A stretch of 64,000 nucleotides of DNA from Prorocentrum cordatum (GCA_963575745.1 CAUYUJ010016489.1:155056-219055), one strand, 5' to 3'; numbered from the stretch's first letter, positions 46,101-55,289 are shown. Notes: generated by a model not told the origin, from the sequence alone. Numbers and translations are program-made.

Positions 46101-46400
46101 CCCCAACTCTCCTTTTTCCTTTTGTAGAATCCTCCACAATTCCAAAATCCTCCATTTTCCTTTGTAGAATCCCCCACAATTCCCAAAATGCCCCCCAACT
46201 CATCCTTTTTCGTTTGTAGAATCCTCCCCAATTCCCAAATCCTCCCGATCACATCCTTTTTCCTTTGTAGAATCCTCTCCAATTCCCAGATCCTCCCCAA
46301 CTCTTCCTTTTTCCATTGTAGAATCCTCCCCACTTCCCAAAGCCTCCCCAACTCCTCCATTCTCCTTTGTAGAATCCTCCCCAATTCCCAAATCCTCCCC
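43193..46400 (-). repeat. second 51-bp satellite array, duplicate of 35550-38700
   Basis: It starts abruptly at TGTAGAATCCTCGCC and follows 35550 onward unit by unit, with an offset of 7643-7644 over the first kilobase and shorter later through indels. In the first 200 bp I count two substitutions. It runs into the assembly gap at 46401. Orientation is the same as in 33299-40690. Confidence 0.93.
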
Positions 46401-46500
46401 NNNNNNNNNNNNNNNNNNNNNNNNNNNNNNNNNNNNNNNNNNNNNNNNNNNNNNNNNNNNNNNNNNNNNNNNNNNNNNNNNNNNNNNNNNNNNNNNNNNN
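46401..46500. other. assembly gap (100 N)
   Basis: Exactly 100 N between satellite DNA and a CCT tract, probably a repeat-induced assembly break. Confidence 0.98.
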
Positions 46501-46948
46501 CCTCCTCCTCCTCCTCCTCCTCTTCCTCCTCCTCCTCCTCCTCCTCTTCCTCCTGGACACGCGCCCTGCCTCCCAAACGTGGTCCGTGGGCAGAGTTGCA
46601 GTCGTTGCGCAGGGCAGCAATGCCCGAGCCACGACGACGCCCCTGCCAGAAGTGGCAGCCGCGCGCAGTCGCACGCGGTCGTGCGCTCACGCATCTCATG
46701 AGGAAATACACGGATGAAAAACGCGCGCGCTGGCTCCAACCTGTACCCAAAAAGGCAGAGCATGGGACTGGGAACGTCCACCAGAAAACTTGATTTACGC
46801 TGTTGCACTTATGTTGATGTGCATGTTTCTGTCTTACAGATTCTGGGTCGCCAGCGGCGTTCGACGTTGAACGTCTTGGGCGTTGCTTAGGGGGGGCGAT
46901 CAATGCGAGCGGAAGGGAGGTGTACTCCTCGGGCCCTGAAACCCCCTT
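46501..46948. other. short CCT tract then unassigned sequence
   Basis: (CCT/CTT)n to about 46556, then mixed-composition DNA without recognised features. Confidence 0.5.
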
Positions 46949-47119
46949 TCGGCGGTGGACAAACCTCCCTTTAGTAAACCTCCCTTTCGTGAAAACGGCC
47001 TGGGAACGAAACCGACGGACCTGGACCCGCAAAAATGACGGCCGCGACGCCCTCTCGAGAACCCAAAACGGCTAATTCGCTTATCGACGTGTGAGGGTAG
47101 GAGGTCTGTCCACCCCCGA
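46949..47119. mobile_element. 171-bp TIR element (family S, S1), exact 5-bp TSD
   Basis: Left end TCGGCGGTGGACAAACCTCC, right end GGAGGTCTGTCCACCCCCGA. CCCTT flanks both sides (46944-46948 and 47120-47124). The interior GACGGCCGCGACGCCCTCTC and ATCGACGTGT-AGGGTAGGAG blocks are shared with three other copies of exactly the same length. Confidence 0.92.
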
Positions 47120-47473
47120 CCCTTGAGGGGCTCGAGAGGGCCTCTTGTCTGCAGCCCTAGCTGCCCCCCGGTGTTTTATCGCCCCCCCACTCCGGGTCAA
47201 TCCAGGCCCGGGCAGATCCTGCAAGATCCTTCTGGATCCTGCACCCACGCCCGGGTCAATGCGACCCTGGCGCTGCAGTATCTTGCGAGATCCGGCGCTC
47301 TGACTTACGCCCGTTGGTATCGATCCCCGTCTCTTGAGCCCCGAGCCCGTTCGCGACGCCCAGACGTCGGCGGCGGGGTCGCCGCCGGCCGACAGGGCGC
47401 GAACCTGCGCTTTGATCCTCGGCACGCGCGCCTCTGGTGCACCACGCTGGGGCCTTTTGGCGGTGGAGCACAT
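47120..47473. other. unassigned sequence
   Basis: GATCCTGCA/GATCCTTCT units recur near 47210-47240. Nothing else recognised. Confidence 0.5.
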
Positions 47474-47531
47474 GATAGGCATGTTTTCCACCACCACCAC
47501 CATAACTTGGAGGGGGCAAGGAGGAGGAGGA

Positions 47532-47562
<31 letters not shown>

Positions 47563-47720
47563 GAGGAGAAGGAGAAGGAGGAGGACGAGGAGGAGGAGGA
47601 GAACGAGGAGGAGGACGAGGAGGGGGAGGAGGAGGAGGGATCGGGATCGGGATGGCAGGTGTCGGCCGGGGCCGCGCCGCGTGGCGACCTGCAGCTCACT
47701 TGCGCGTGAACTCGAAGATG

Positions 47721-50700
47721 TCACTGTTGTGCAGACCATTTACCGTTCACCATGGACTCAAGGTGGGATCCCCAAGATTGTGTGTCCTGGGCGGCTTCTT
47801 GCCACGACTTGTTCCGGAAGAGCACGTACATCGTCTTCTCCCACCCCCACGCCCTGAGCTTTGGCCCATGCTTCTGGTTACCCTCATTCTCTGAGGCCCT
47901 GCGTTGGATCCATTGCCAATCGCGGTGTTTGAACAGCAAGTAGCTGAGACGTGACGGGTTGTGCTGCCTCATCCTGGCCATGTGCCCCGCCCATCTGAAG
48001 ACGTTGATCTTGTATTCGTCATCCCACCCACGGACGCCGCACTGATCTTTGATGTGCTGGAGCTTCTCCCCCCATCGATGCATGTGTCGCTCGGCCGTCT
48101 CACCGGGAATCGCACGGAGCGGAAACATCTTCCGCAATATCGACTGCTGCAACCCCCTCAGCTTGGACATTTGAGCCGCGGTAAGATTCCAACTACCAGA
48201 ACACCAAAAGAAAAAATGATTTACCAACGAACGCAACAAACTGAAACGTTTTCTGGCCGACGTCGTCCTGCAGTTCAAAAGGTCCCTATACTTGTAGAAG
48301 GCGCGCCAAGCGCAAGATATGCGATTGTCCAGCTCTGCCTCGTGGCTGTTGTTGAAGGTGACGATCGTACCCAGTACTCGGAAGCCTTCCGCCCTGGGCG
48401 CTCGTTTCAAACTGACGCCGTCTACAGACACGCTCATCAACGTCGACGCGTCATCCGTGGCCGTTGTGCACCGCGAGGTCTCGCCCAGTGGCACGCGCCA
48501 ACCGTAATTGCGCAATATGTCGAACCAAGCCTTCGACATCAGAGCCATTTCCGGGGCGCTGCAAGCCACCAGCCAAAAATTGTCAGCGTAAAGCAACAGT
48601 GCGAGCCGAGAACCGTCTTCCAACCCCTTGCCCCACCGTTTCTCGTGAGCCACCTGTAGGAAATCACGTGCAGGACGTTCGAGCGCCAAGTTGAACAGCG
48701 AGGGGGCGGCTGGGTCACCTTGCAAAAAAGATCTCGTTCTCTTAACTGGTTTTGAGGACACTGCATCATCGAGCACGAAAGTGGACCGGCAACGCCGGAA
48801 TTCCCGAATCCACGCCGCGGACAATACATCTGGCTCATTCTTGTCCGCGAGGGCATGGATCACCACGTCGTGGCGAGTATAATCGTACGCTTTCGCGATG
48901 TCGCCGTCGAGGATGAAGAGGGCGTCCTGCCACTCCAAAGACTTCTCGATGAGCGAGCGCATTATGTATATAACCTCGTGTGCTTGGCATCCAGGTCGAA
49001 ATGCAAACTGCGGGCTGCTGAGGTTCTTGATGGAAGGGCTCGCCAACTTGAGGATGACTCCGGTGTACACCTTGCGCAAAACAGGAAGAACGGCGATGGG
49101 CCGAAAATCCCGCACGCGATTTGCAAACCCTTTCTTTTGTAAGAGCGTCACAAGATGGTCGTCCCAACAATGGTCAGATGAACACTGCGCCAGGTTCAAC
49201 AAACGCGCCCGGAACAAGCACGCGAGCGCAGACATCACGTCATCATCCATTTCCTTCAACATCTCTGCCACCAACATGTCTGAAGCGCACGTCTTGCCGC
49301 GAGCCAGAGCGTCGACGGCCTCCCGGACCACGCGCCCCGTCAGAACTGGCTCGTTTTCCAAGGCCACGGCTGACCATACATCATGGATCCAATGCGGAAT
49401 CGTATCGGGCCGGATGTCCGAAAACAGCGTGTCGAATAATGAAGTTACCAAATCTTGCTTCGCATCAGGGTTGTTGGTCAAGCTCTTCGGGTCCTCCTCG
49501 CGCAGTCTCAGTTGCTGGACTGGCTGCTTCTTCCTGCGCGCGGCCGCCTTTGGAGGCGCGGCGCCGGACGCAATGAGGTCGCACATCATGGCCTTCTCTC
49601 TCCTCCGGATTCGTCTGCGAATACGGCGCAACCTATGCGACCACTCCTTTCTCTCGACTGGGCCATCTGCGCTCCGCCGCGCAAGCAAGGAACTCCTGAG
49701 CAAGACGAGGTCTGCATCTTCAGCTGGTAGCTTTGGTCTCGTCCATCCTTTCGCTGGTTTCCCACAGGTACTGGCGGCTGTAGTCACGACGCCAGCCACA
49801 GCGGTCAAATCAATATCTGAACGGAGTACATGTGTAGGCAACTGTGCCTCGGAAACATCAGCAAAGGCGTCTGCCCCCCACTCTCTGAACGTAAACGGCC
49901 GATTCCACCACATTCGCTGTTCTGTTCGGTCTGCGCCTCGCCGCGCTGCTCCGTCAGCCCGAACGTGGCCTGCCGAGTTTGCGTGGCCCTTGACCCAAAC
50001 GATGTGCAGGTGTATACGTTCGCGGGCGCAGCCCCAAAAATGGCGAACCAGTCGAGCCAAATGGATATTTTCCCGGGCAGCAAACTTGCCAGTAATCACT
50101 CCCACTGCGTACCTTGAGTCTGTATGTAAAACAACTGGTGAACATCCAAAGCAAGACTCTGGATCCCTTTCCACGTCCGCCATCATGTACAACAAGGCTT
50201 CGACGATGCCGTTCAACTCAGCCGTATTGTTGGTGAGGCGCTCCGCTCCCACGAACATCTCACTCGACTTGTCCAGGGTTACGGGACCGAGCGCCTCGAT
50301 CAAGGGATCGTTAACCTCGCCCGGCTGTGTACCAAACGGGTGAGCAACCAATCCCCAACCATCTGCGCATGCAACCCGTCGTTTGATCATACACGACCCG
50401 TCCGTGTACACGTGCACCGCCTCCTCCGGAATCCCAGTCTGCCCATTAATTTTCGGTAGCCCCAAATGATGTCGAAGGTCGTCGTTGTAAGCATTGTCAT
50501 GGCATTCCCAACGTAATGGTTTTCTCTGCTGCGATTGGCTTGAAAGGGAACGGAGGTCGCGGGCGTCGCGCGGCATGACAGTAGTCGCGATGGCCCAATG
50601 ATCTGATACAGTCGCCTCGGAATCGACAACACCGCACGACTTTATGGCCCAGTGTGGCAAATCAGAGCAAACGTAATCGATCTGTCTGGGCTCCGCCTTC

Positions 50701-50999
50701 CCATCGTAGTGACAGGTGATAAGCTGGCCTTGGACACCTTCGATTGTGTTCAGCACGCGCGCCCGGCAGTCCAAGCAAAATCGAATAAACCCCTCCCCTT
50801 TTGGTCCCCGCCCTTCTTGTGCAACCGTGCCTAAGACGGATTCCTCGCCAGCAGCAGCCGGGCCAAGCACATCCTGAGCATCCACACCAATCATGATATA
50901 GTGATTCGGTTGAAGGTCTGAGAACAAAGTCGACAAATCAATCAAAGAAGCAACGTAATCTCGGAAAATCTTCCCAGCATAAAGGTGAGCGCTAATCAA
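47721..50999 (-). CDS. LINE polyprotein, partial: endonuclease-RNase H-reverse transcriptase
   Basis: 1092 uninterrupted codons, 5' incomplete. The frame opens with TTG and an in-frame TGA lies four codons upstream, so no true start is visible. Residues 1-142: C-terminal half of an endonuclease/exonuclease/phosphatase domain (MIGVDAQD, RQIDYV, VSDHWAI). Residues 195-357: RNase H with VYTDGS (D200), NNTAEL (E261), LHTDSRYAV (D294), VKGHAN (H339) and a final D349. Residues about 545-880: reverse transcriptase with motif A DGDIAKAYDYT (D700), motif B FLQGDPAAPS and motif C YADN (804-807). C-terminus: RWAGHMARM and SWQEAAQDTQSW, typical of LINE ends. RNase H lies before RT, the reverse of the usual LINE order. 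Motif C has Asn where YADD has its second Asp. The N-terminal endonuclease half is lost into the AGG/CCT tract, so this copy cannot be autonomous. After the stop the minus strand runs through about 80 bp and CCCGAT repeats into CCT. Confidence 0.88.
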   Translation of the reverse strand: MISAHLYAGKIFRDYVASLIDLSTLFSDLQPNHYIMIGVDAQDVLGPAAAGEESVLGTVAQEGRGPKGEGFIRFCLDCRARVLNTIEGVQGQLITCHYDGKAEPRQIDYVCSDLPHWAIKSCGVVDSEATVSDHWAIATTVMPRDARDLRSLSSQSQQRKPLRWECHDNAYNDDLRHHLGLPKINGQTGIPEEAVHVYTDGSCMIKRRVACADGWGLVAHPFGTQPGEVNDPLIEALGPVTLDKSSEMFVGAERLTNNTAELNGIVEALLYMMADVERDPESCFGCSPVVLHTDSRYAVGVITGKFAARENIHLARLVRHFWGCARERIHLHIVWVKGHANSAGHVRADGAARRGADRTEQRMWWNRPFTFREWGADAFADVSEAQLPTHVLRSDIDLTAVAGVVTTAASTCGKPAKGWTRPKLPAEDADLVLLRSSLLARRSADGPVERKEWSHRLRRIRRRIRRREKAMMCDLIASGAAPPKAAARRKKQPVQQLRLREEDPKSLTNNPDAKQDLVTSLFDTLFSDIRPDTIPHWIHDVWSAVALENEPVLTGRVVREAVDALARGKTCASDMLVAEMLKEMDDDVMSALACLFRARLLNLAQCSSDHCWDDHLVTLLQKKGFANRVRDFRPIAVLPVLRKVYTGVILKLASPSIKNLSSPQFAFRPGCQAHEVIYIMRSLIEKSLEWQDALFILDGDIAKAYDYTRHDVVIHALADKNEPDVLSAAWIREFRRCRSTFVLDDAVSSKPVKRTRSFLQGDPAAPSLFNLALERPARDFLQVAHEKRWGKGLEDGSRLALLLYADNFWLVACSAPEMALMSKAWFDILRNYGWRVPLGETSRCTTATDDASTLMSVSVDGVSLKRAPRAEGFRVLGTIVTFNNSHEAELDNRISCAWRAFYKYRDLLNCRTTSARKRFSLLRSLVNHFFFWCSGSWNLTAAQMSKLRGLQQSILRKMFPLRAIPGETAERHMHRWGEKLQHIKDQCGVRGWDDEYKINVFRWAGHMARMRQHNPSRLSYLLFKHRDWQWIQRRASENEGNQKHGPKLRAWGWEKTMYVLFRNKSWQEAAQDTQSWGSHLESMVNGKWSAQQ

Positions 51000-51062
51000 C
51001 CTGAGATTCCATCATCCCCACTGGAAGTGAATACAACATGACCGTCCCAGAGACTTGAAATA
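51000..51062 (-). pseudogene. frameshifted remnant of the LINE endonuclease
   Basis: Upstream of the LINE frame the minus strand continues with plausible endonuclease residues in another frame (HVVFTSSGDDGISG). The frame matching the ORF holds a TGA. One small indel would explain both. Beyond this, sequence is simple repeat. Confidence 0.45.
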
Positions 51063-51089
51063 TTCTCCGTCGACGAGGTGCGCCAAGTG

Positions 51090-51245
51090 GAGGAGGAGGA
51101 GGAGGAGTAGGAGGAGGAGGAGCAAGAGGGGGGTCCTCCTCCTTCTCCTCCTCCTCCTCCTCCTGTCCTCCTCCTCCTCCTCCTCCTCCTCCGCCTCCTC
51201 CTCCTCCGCCTCCTCCACCTCCTCCACCTCCTCCTCCTCCTCCTT
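51090..51245. repeat. AGG tract abutting a CCT tract
   Basis: (AGG)n to about 51122, then (CCT)n to 51245, a mirrored purine-pyrimidine arrangement at the broken 5' side of the LINE. Confidence 0.9.
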
Positions 51246-51289
51246 GCCCCCTCCAACTCCTGGTGGTGGTGGTGGAGAGCAGGCCCACC

Positions 51290-51653
51290 AGGCACGGGCG
51301 CCTCCCCGGGGATGCCGACGCCCGCCCTGCCCCGAAGGAGCGGCGGGGGGGGCGCCGCGCGCCGCCGCGGGGGCCGGCCCGCTGCGCAGGGCGTCGCCGC
51401 CCCAGGGCCTCTCGGGAAGAGGCGGCAGATAGAGGAAAGAGGACTATGCACATATAGGGGGAAAACAAACCTACCTCGCTTTTGACCACCCTCGCTTCCA
51501 AGAGATACCAAACGATGCCAAATTGCAGCCTGTACTGGTCAGGCCGCTTGACGAGGAGGCGCGTGGTATGGCTTGGTTTTGCCTGGAAGCGAAAGCGGGG
51601 TAGGTAATTCACGCTCTGAACATACACCGATTCTGCCCAGGCCCATCCTGAGC
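51290..51653. other. unassigned sequence
   Basis: GC-rich first 130 bp, then balanced sequence. Nothing recognised. Confidence 0.5.
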
Positions 51654-51847
51654 TCGGGAGCGGCCAAGAGGGGGGTGTCCAGGAGGGTGGGGGTGCAAAT
51701 CATGACCGGCGACACGTGCGCAGCCCAGCAGGGGGGCCAGGGACGTAATGAAACAAGAAGAGGCGCCATAAAATCTGGGGAAATATCATGACCCACGCCA
51801 TGATATCCACCCCCCCGAGTCATCACCCCCCTCTTTTCCGCCCCCGA
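51654..51847. mobile_element. family D TIR element (D2), exact 5-bp TSD
   Basis: 194 bp from TCGGGAGCGGCCAAGAGGGG to CTCTTTTCCGCCCCCGA. TGAGC flanks both sides (51649-51653 and 51848-51852). Confidence 0.92.
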
Positions 51848-52035
51848 TGAGCCCAGGATCGGTGCATACGCCCTCTTACCTCTTACCTTGGCCGGGGAGG
51901 TATGTGCACCGATCCTGGGTCGAGGAGGGGCGCTGTCAGGATCGGTGCATGTGCATAGGCCTCTTCGCCCGAACAGAAAGCGCTGGCAGCAACTCATCGG
52001 CAGCTGGGGCTCGCCATCGGAGCGACGAACATAAT

Positions 52036-52206
52036 TCGGGGATGGACAGAACCCCCTTTAGTAAAACGTAGTTCAGTGAAAACGACCTCGGGCCCAAACC
52101 TGGCGGGCGCAAGCCTGGAAAGTGACGGCCGCGGCGCCCTCTCGAGAACCGAAAACGGACAATTCACTGATCGACGTGTCAGGGTAGGAGGTCTGTCCAC
52201 CCCCGA
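52036..52206. mobile_element. 171-bp TIR element (S2)
   Basis: Same TIRs and exact length as S1. The immediate flanks ATAAT and AACAG do not match. A 12-bp direct repeat ACAGAAAGCGCT occurs upstream (about 51971) and just after the right end (52208). The 60 bp preceding it resembles the 60 bp preceding S3, so S2 and S3 may have been copied together with a flank. Confidence 0.8.
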
Positions 52207-52246
52207 AACAGAAAGCGCTTCTGACCCTTTTGGAGGGGACCCAAGT

Positions 52247-52644
52247 TTAGGTCGGGCGGATTTTGGACGAGTGATTGAAAATACCCCAGAAGTGCCCAAA
52301 CAAGGTCCAAAACTACTGCAAACATCGTTTCCAGAATTTTTGTTCCACTATTTGTATCTCCCCCTGTAGCTGAGTGGGCCCTGGAAACGACAGGGCCGTT
52401 TTTTCACCAGTTCCGTTTTGCTGTGTTTTTGCTGTTTCCGACGCTGTTTGTTTTACCGATTTCGTCGCCGTTCTTTTACGGGTTCCCGCTCCAGTTCCAA
52501 TCCTGGAGCCGTTTTTGTTGCCGTTTCCGGTCGCCGTTTTTTGCCGTTTCCACTTTCAAGTGGTACTTTTTCGGAAACGGTGAAAAAACTGCCCTGCCGT
52601 TTCCGGGGCCCACCAAGCCCTGTAGAGGGACAGGCCCGACTCAA
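52247..52644. mobile_element. family A TIR element (A6), split by element B1
   Basis: Outer ends are TTAGGTCGGGCGG and GGGACAGGCCCGACTCAA. Flanks ACCCAAGT and ACCTAAGT match at 7 of 8 positions. Without the 248-bp B1 insert and its duplicated octamer, A6 would be 142 bp. The insertion lies in the right TIR. Confidence 0.88.
52370..52617. mobile_element. family B TIR element (B1), nested, exact 8-bp TSD
   Basis: 248 bp from CTGAGTGGGCCCTGGAAACG to CGTTTCCGGGGCCCACCAAG. The octamer CCCTGTAG flanks both sides (52362-52369 and 52618-52625) and belongs to the A6 right TIR. The interior is made of GGAAACGGCAA/CCGTTTTTG-type units and has no coding. It is B2 in reverse orientation. Confidence 0.95.
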
Positions 52645-52874
52645 ACCTAAGTTGGCGGCGCGCACAGAAGGGGTAGGGGGGATGAATGGCTTCCTGGAAG
52701 GGGGCTGCTTCCCAGAAGTCTCGCAAGAGCGGGGGAGCTGGACTTGGAAGGGGCCTACAACTCCTTGACAAAAGCCTTGCCCCGTCCTCGGGCCGCGGCA
52801 ATCGCCGCGGCGACCTCCAAAACCGACCCCTGAATTTGTTCGGGGTTCCTGGGCATCCGCGGCGAGGTCGCGGC

Positions 52875-53122
52875 CTTAGTGGGCCACGGAAACGGCAGGG
52901 CCTTTTTTTCACCGTTTCCAAAAAAGTACCCCTTGAAAATGGAAACGGCAAAAAACGGCGACCGGAAACGGCAACAAAAACGGCTCCAGGATTGGAACCG
53001 GAGCGGGAACCCGTAAAAGAACGGCGACGGAACCGGTAAAACAACGGCGTCGGAACCGGCAACAAAAACAGCAAAACGGAACTGGTGAAAAAACGGCCCT
53101 GTCGTTTCCGGGGCCCACGAAG
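52875..53122. mobile_element. family B TIR element (B2)
   Basis: 248 bp, exactly the length of B1 and in opposite orientation, from CTTAGTGGGCCACGGAAACG to CGTTTCCGGGGCCCACGAAG. Flanks GTCGCGGC and GTGGCCGC match at 6 of 8 positions. B1 and B2 form a pair of inverted repeats 257 bp apart. Confidence 0.9.
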
Positions 53123-53328
53123 GTGGCCGCCGGTGCGGCCCGCGAGGCCGCGGATACTGACAGGTTGTCTGCCCACGGGCCTCTCTGCGAAGATGCTTCC
53201 GCTCGACAGCGCGGCGAGGCCGGCCGATGCCCACGCGGCAAGGGCCCCCCTGCGCCAGCCAGGGGAGCCCGATCGCCGGCAGCAGCTCATCGGCAGCCGG
53301 GGCTCGCCATCGGAGCGACGAGCATAAC

Positions 53329-53499
53329 TCGGCGGTGGACAAACCTCCCTGTAGTAAACCTCCCTTTAGTGAAAACGGCCTGGGGCCGAAACCGACGGAC
53401 CCGGACCCGGAAAAATGACGGCCGCGACGCCCTCTCGCGAACCGAAAACAGCCAATTCGCTTATCGACGTGTCAGGGTAGGAGGTCTGTCCACCCCCGA
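53329..53499. mobile_element. 171-bp TIR element (S3)
   Basis: Same length and TIRs as S1 (TCGGCGGTGGACAAACCTCC to GTCTGTCCACCCCCGA). Flanks ATAAC and ATATA agree at only 3 of 5. Confidence 0.88.
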
Positions 53500-53504
53500 A
53501 TATA

Positions 53505-53889
53505 ATAGAGGAGTCTTAAGCGAGATGACGCAGCGACATGACGCGGGCCGCCAGCGCGGTACTCCGCATTGGAGACAGAGGCGATTGCGCGAGACCCCCT
53601 ACGCGGTCAACTCACGCGCGAACGTCGGCACAATCAAGCCTATGATTCTTCGTCGCCCGTGTTGAAGCAGGCTGGGCAGAGCCAATTCTTCAGCCAGGCA
53701 TGACCATCAGAGCTGGAGAGCACCTTGAACCGAGGGGGGCTCCAGAAGCCAGGCCCAGGCAGCGATCACTCTCTGAGGACGGAGATCGCAAGGTCTTCTT
53801 GAGGCAGACCCGCAAGCGACATCAATTGTCTAACCGACTTCTGCAAAACGTGTCAGAAGCATCCGTTGAGAGACGCTCTTCTGTGCGTC
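53505..53889. other. unassigned sequence
   Basis: No recognised gene or repeat. Confidence 0.5.
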
Positions 53890-53955
53890 GTCGACGTTGT
53901 CGTCGTCGAGGTCGTCGTCGTCGTCCGTTCGTCGTCGTCGTCGTCGTCGTCCCTC
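53890..53955. repeat. GTC trinucleotide microsatellite
   Basis: (GTC)n with GAG interruptions, about 65 bp. Confidence 0.9.
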
Positions 53956-54099
53956 GCCCTCGTCTTCTTCGCTCCCCCGAGCATGCGCGGGGCGCGCGGG
54001 GGCCCCGAGCGGAGCACCCCCGGCACGTGGGTATCCGACATCCATGGGTGCAGGTTGGCTCATATCTGTCACCATATGGTTGGAGACGCAATGGTATGA

Positions 54100-54989
54100 T
54101 CTGCGTTGCGTCACGATGTTATTGCATGAAATGCGAGCAACAAGATAATATAGTATACTCTGTTCCGTGATGCTGTTGACGGCTCGGCTCAATACAGTAT
54201 CGTATGATCTGCACTCCTTATATGTGTTAGCGATGCTCTGGCGCCGTGTTATGATATGGTATGCGATGATGTGTCATGGTATGATGTGTCCTGTCATCGT
54301 GTGTTATGATACGATCAAGTATGTGTTGGTATGGTGTGCTACGCCGACCTATGTTATAGCATGCCATGCTCTGGTATGTTCGGTGACGGTGTGGTTGCGG
54401 GCGGCTCGGCGCAGCATATAATAGCATGACCTGCTATGCTTGCGTGTGGCGATGTGCCACACTGTCGTCGTATGATCTGGTATGCGATGAAGTGCAATGA
54501 GATGGGATGGTATGCCAAGGTGTCTTGTGCATGCCTCGGTAATGCTATGTCATGTTGTGGTATGTCGTCTTCTGTTCTACCATGATATGTTATGGTGTGT
54601 TATGCGATGGTATGCCATGCTATGTGATGTCATGATGTTGCTATGGTATGCTCTGTCAGGGCATGGCATGCTCGTGTTATGCCATGGTATATTTATGGTG
54701 TGAGATGTTGAGTTATGGTGTGTGCACCGCTATGCCCTGCAGTCGTCGTATGATATGTTTGGTGACGCTGTGCCATGATATAATATGTTCTGTTAACGCA
54801 TCATGTTATGATCGGTTATGTCATATCATGCTGTGTTATGTCGTGTTATGTTATGTCATGTTCTGCTCTGGTATGCTCTGTGATATGCTGGATTTCTCTG
54901 TTGTCATGCTGCTGATATGTTATGTTCTGCCATGTTCTGTCATGCTCTTGCTCTGTTCTGTTATGTTATGGTGTGTCATATTGTGTTCT
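54100..54989. repeat. degenerate TATGN pentanucleotide repeat
   Basis: About 890 bp in which TATG, CATG and GATG recur every five bases or a multiple (GTATG, TTATG, CTATG). It leads directly into the 88-bp tandem repeat. Confidence 0.8.
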
Positions 54990-55251
54990 GTCGTGTTTGT
55001 CGAGAGCGCGAGGCGTGATACCCGGGATTCTCGGGACAACACGGGGTCTGGCGGCCGCGGTACGCAGGGTGTGCTCTGTCGTGTTTGTCGAGGGCGTGAA
55101 GTGGGATAAGCGGGACACTCGGGACAACTTGGGGTCTGGCGGCCGCGGTATGCAGGCTGTGTTCTGTCGTGTTTGTCGAGGGCGCGAGGCGGGATAACCG
55201 GGACTCTTGGGACAACTTCGGGTCTTGCGGCCGCGGTATGCAGGGTGGGAG
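54990..55251 (+). repeat. 88-bp tandem repeat, three copies
   Basis: GTCGTGTTTGTCGAG starts at 54990, 55078 and 55166, exactly 88 bp apart. Each unit ends GGCCGCGGTA-GCAGG. Confidence 0.92.
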
Positions 55252-55289
55252 TGGCCGGGAGGTCTGTTCTTTAAATCTAAGAGAGAGCG

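Larger units (their letters stand above)
47474..51289. mobile_element. large family E structure enclosing a LINE (E3)
   Basis: The left arm (GATAGGCATGTTTTCCACCA, then TTGGAGGGGGCAAGGAGG) is mirrored at the right end (CCTCCTTGCCCCCTCCAACT, then GGTGGTGGTGGTGGAGAGCA and GGCCCACC). AGG tracts lie inside the left arm (47515-47640) and AGG then CCT tracts inside the right arm (51090-51245). The LINE ORF lies between. The simplest reading is a short family E element whose microsatellite core received a LINE insertion. The alternative is two separate family E arms. No convincing TSD. Confidence 0.6.

Noticed and set aside
29270-46400. Possible CRISPR array
   Set aside because: Units are contiguous and degenerate with no unique spacers and no cas genes, and the context is eukaryotic.
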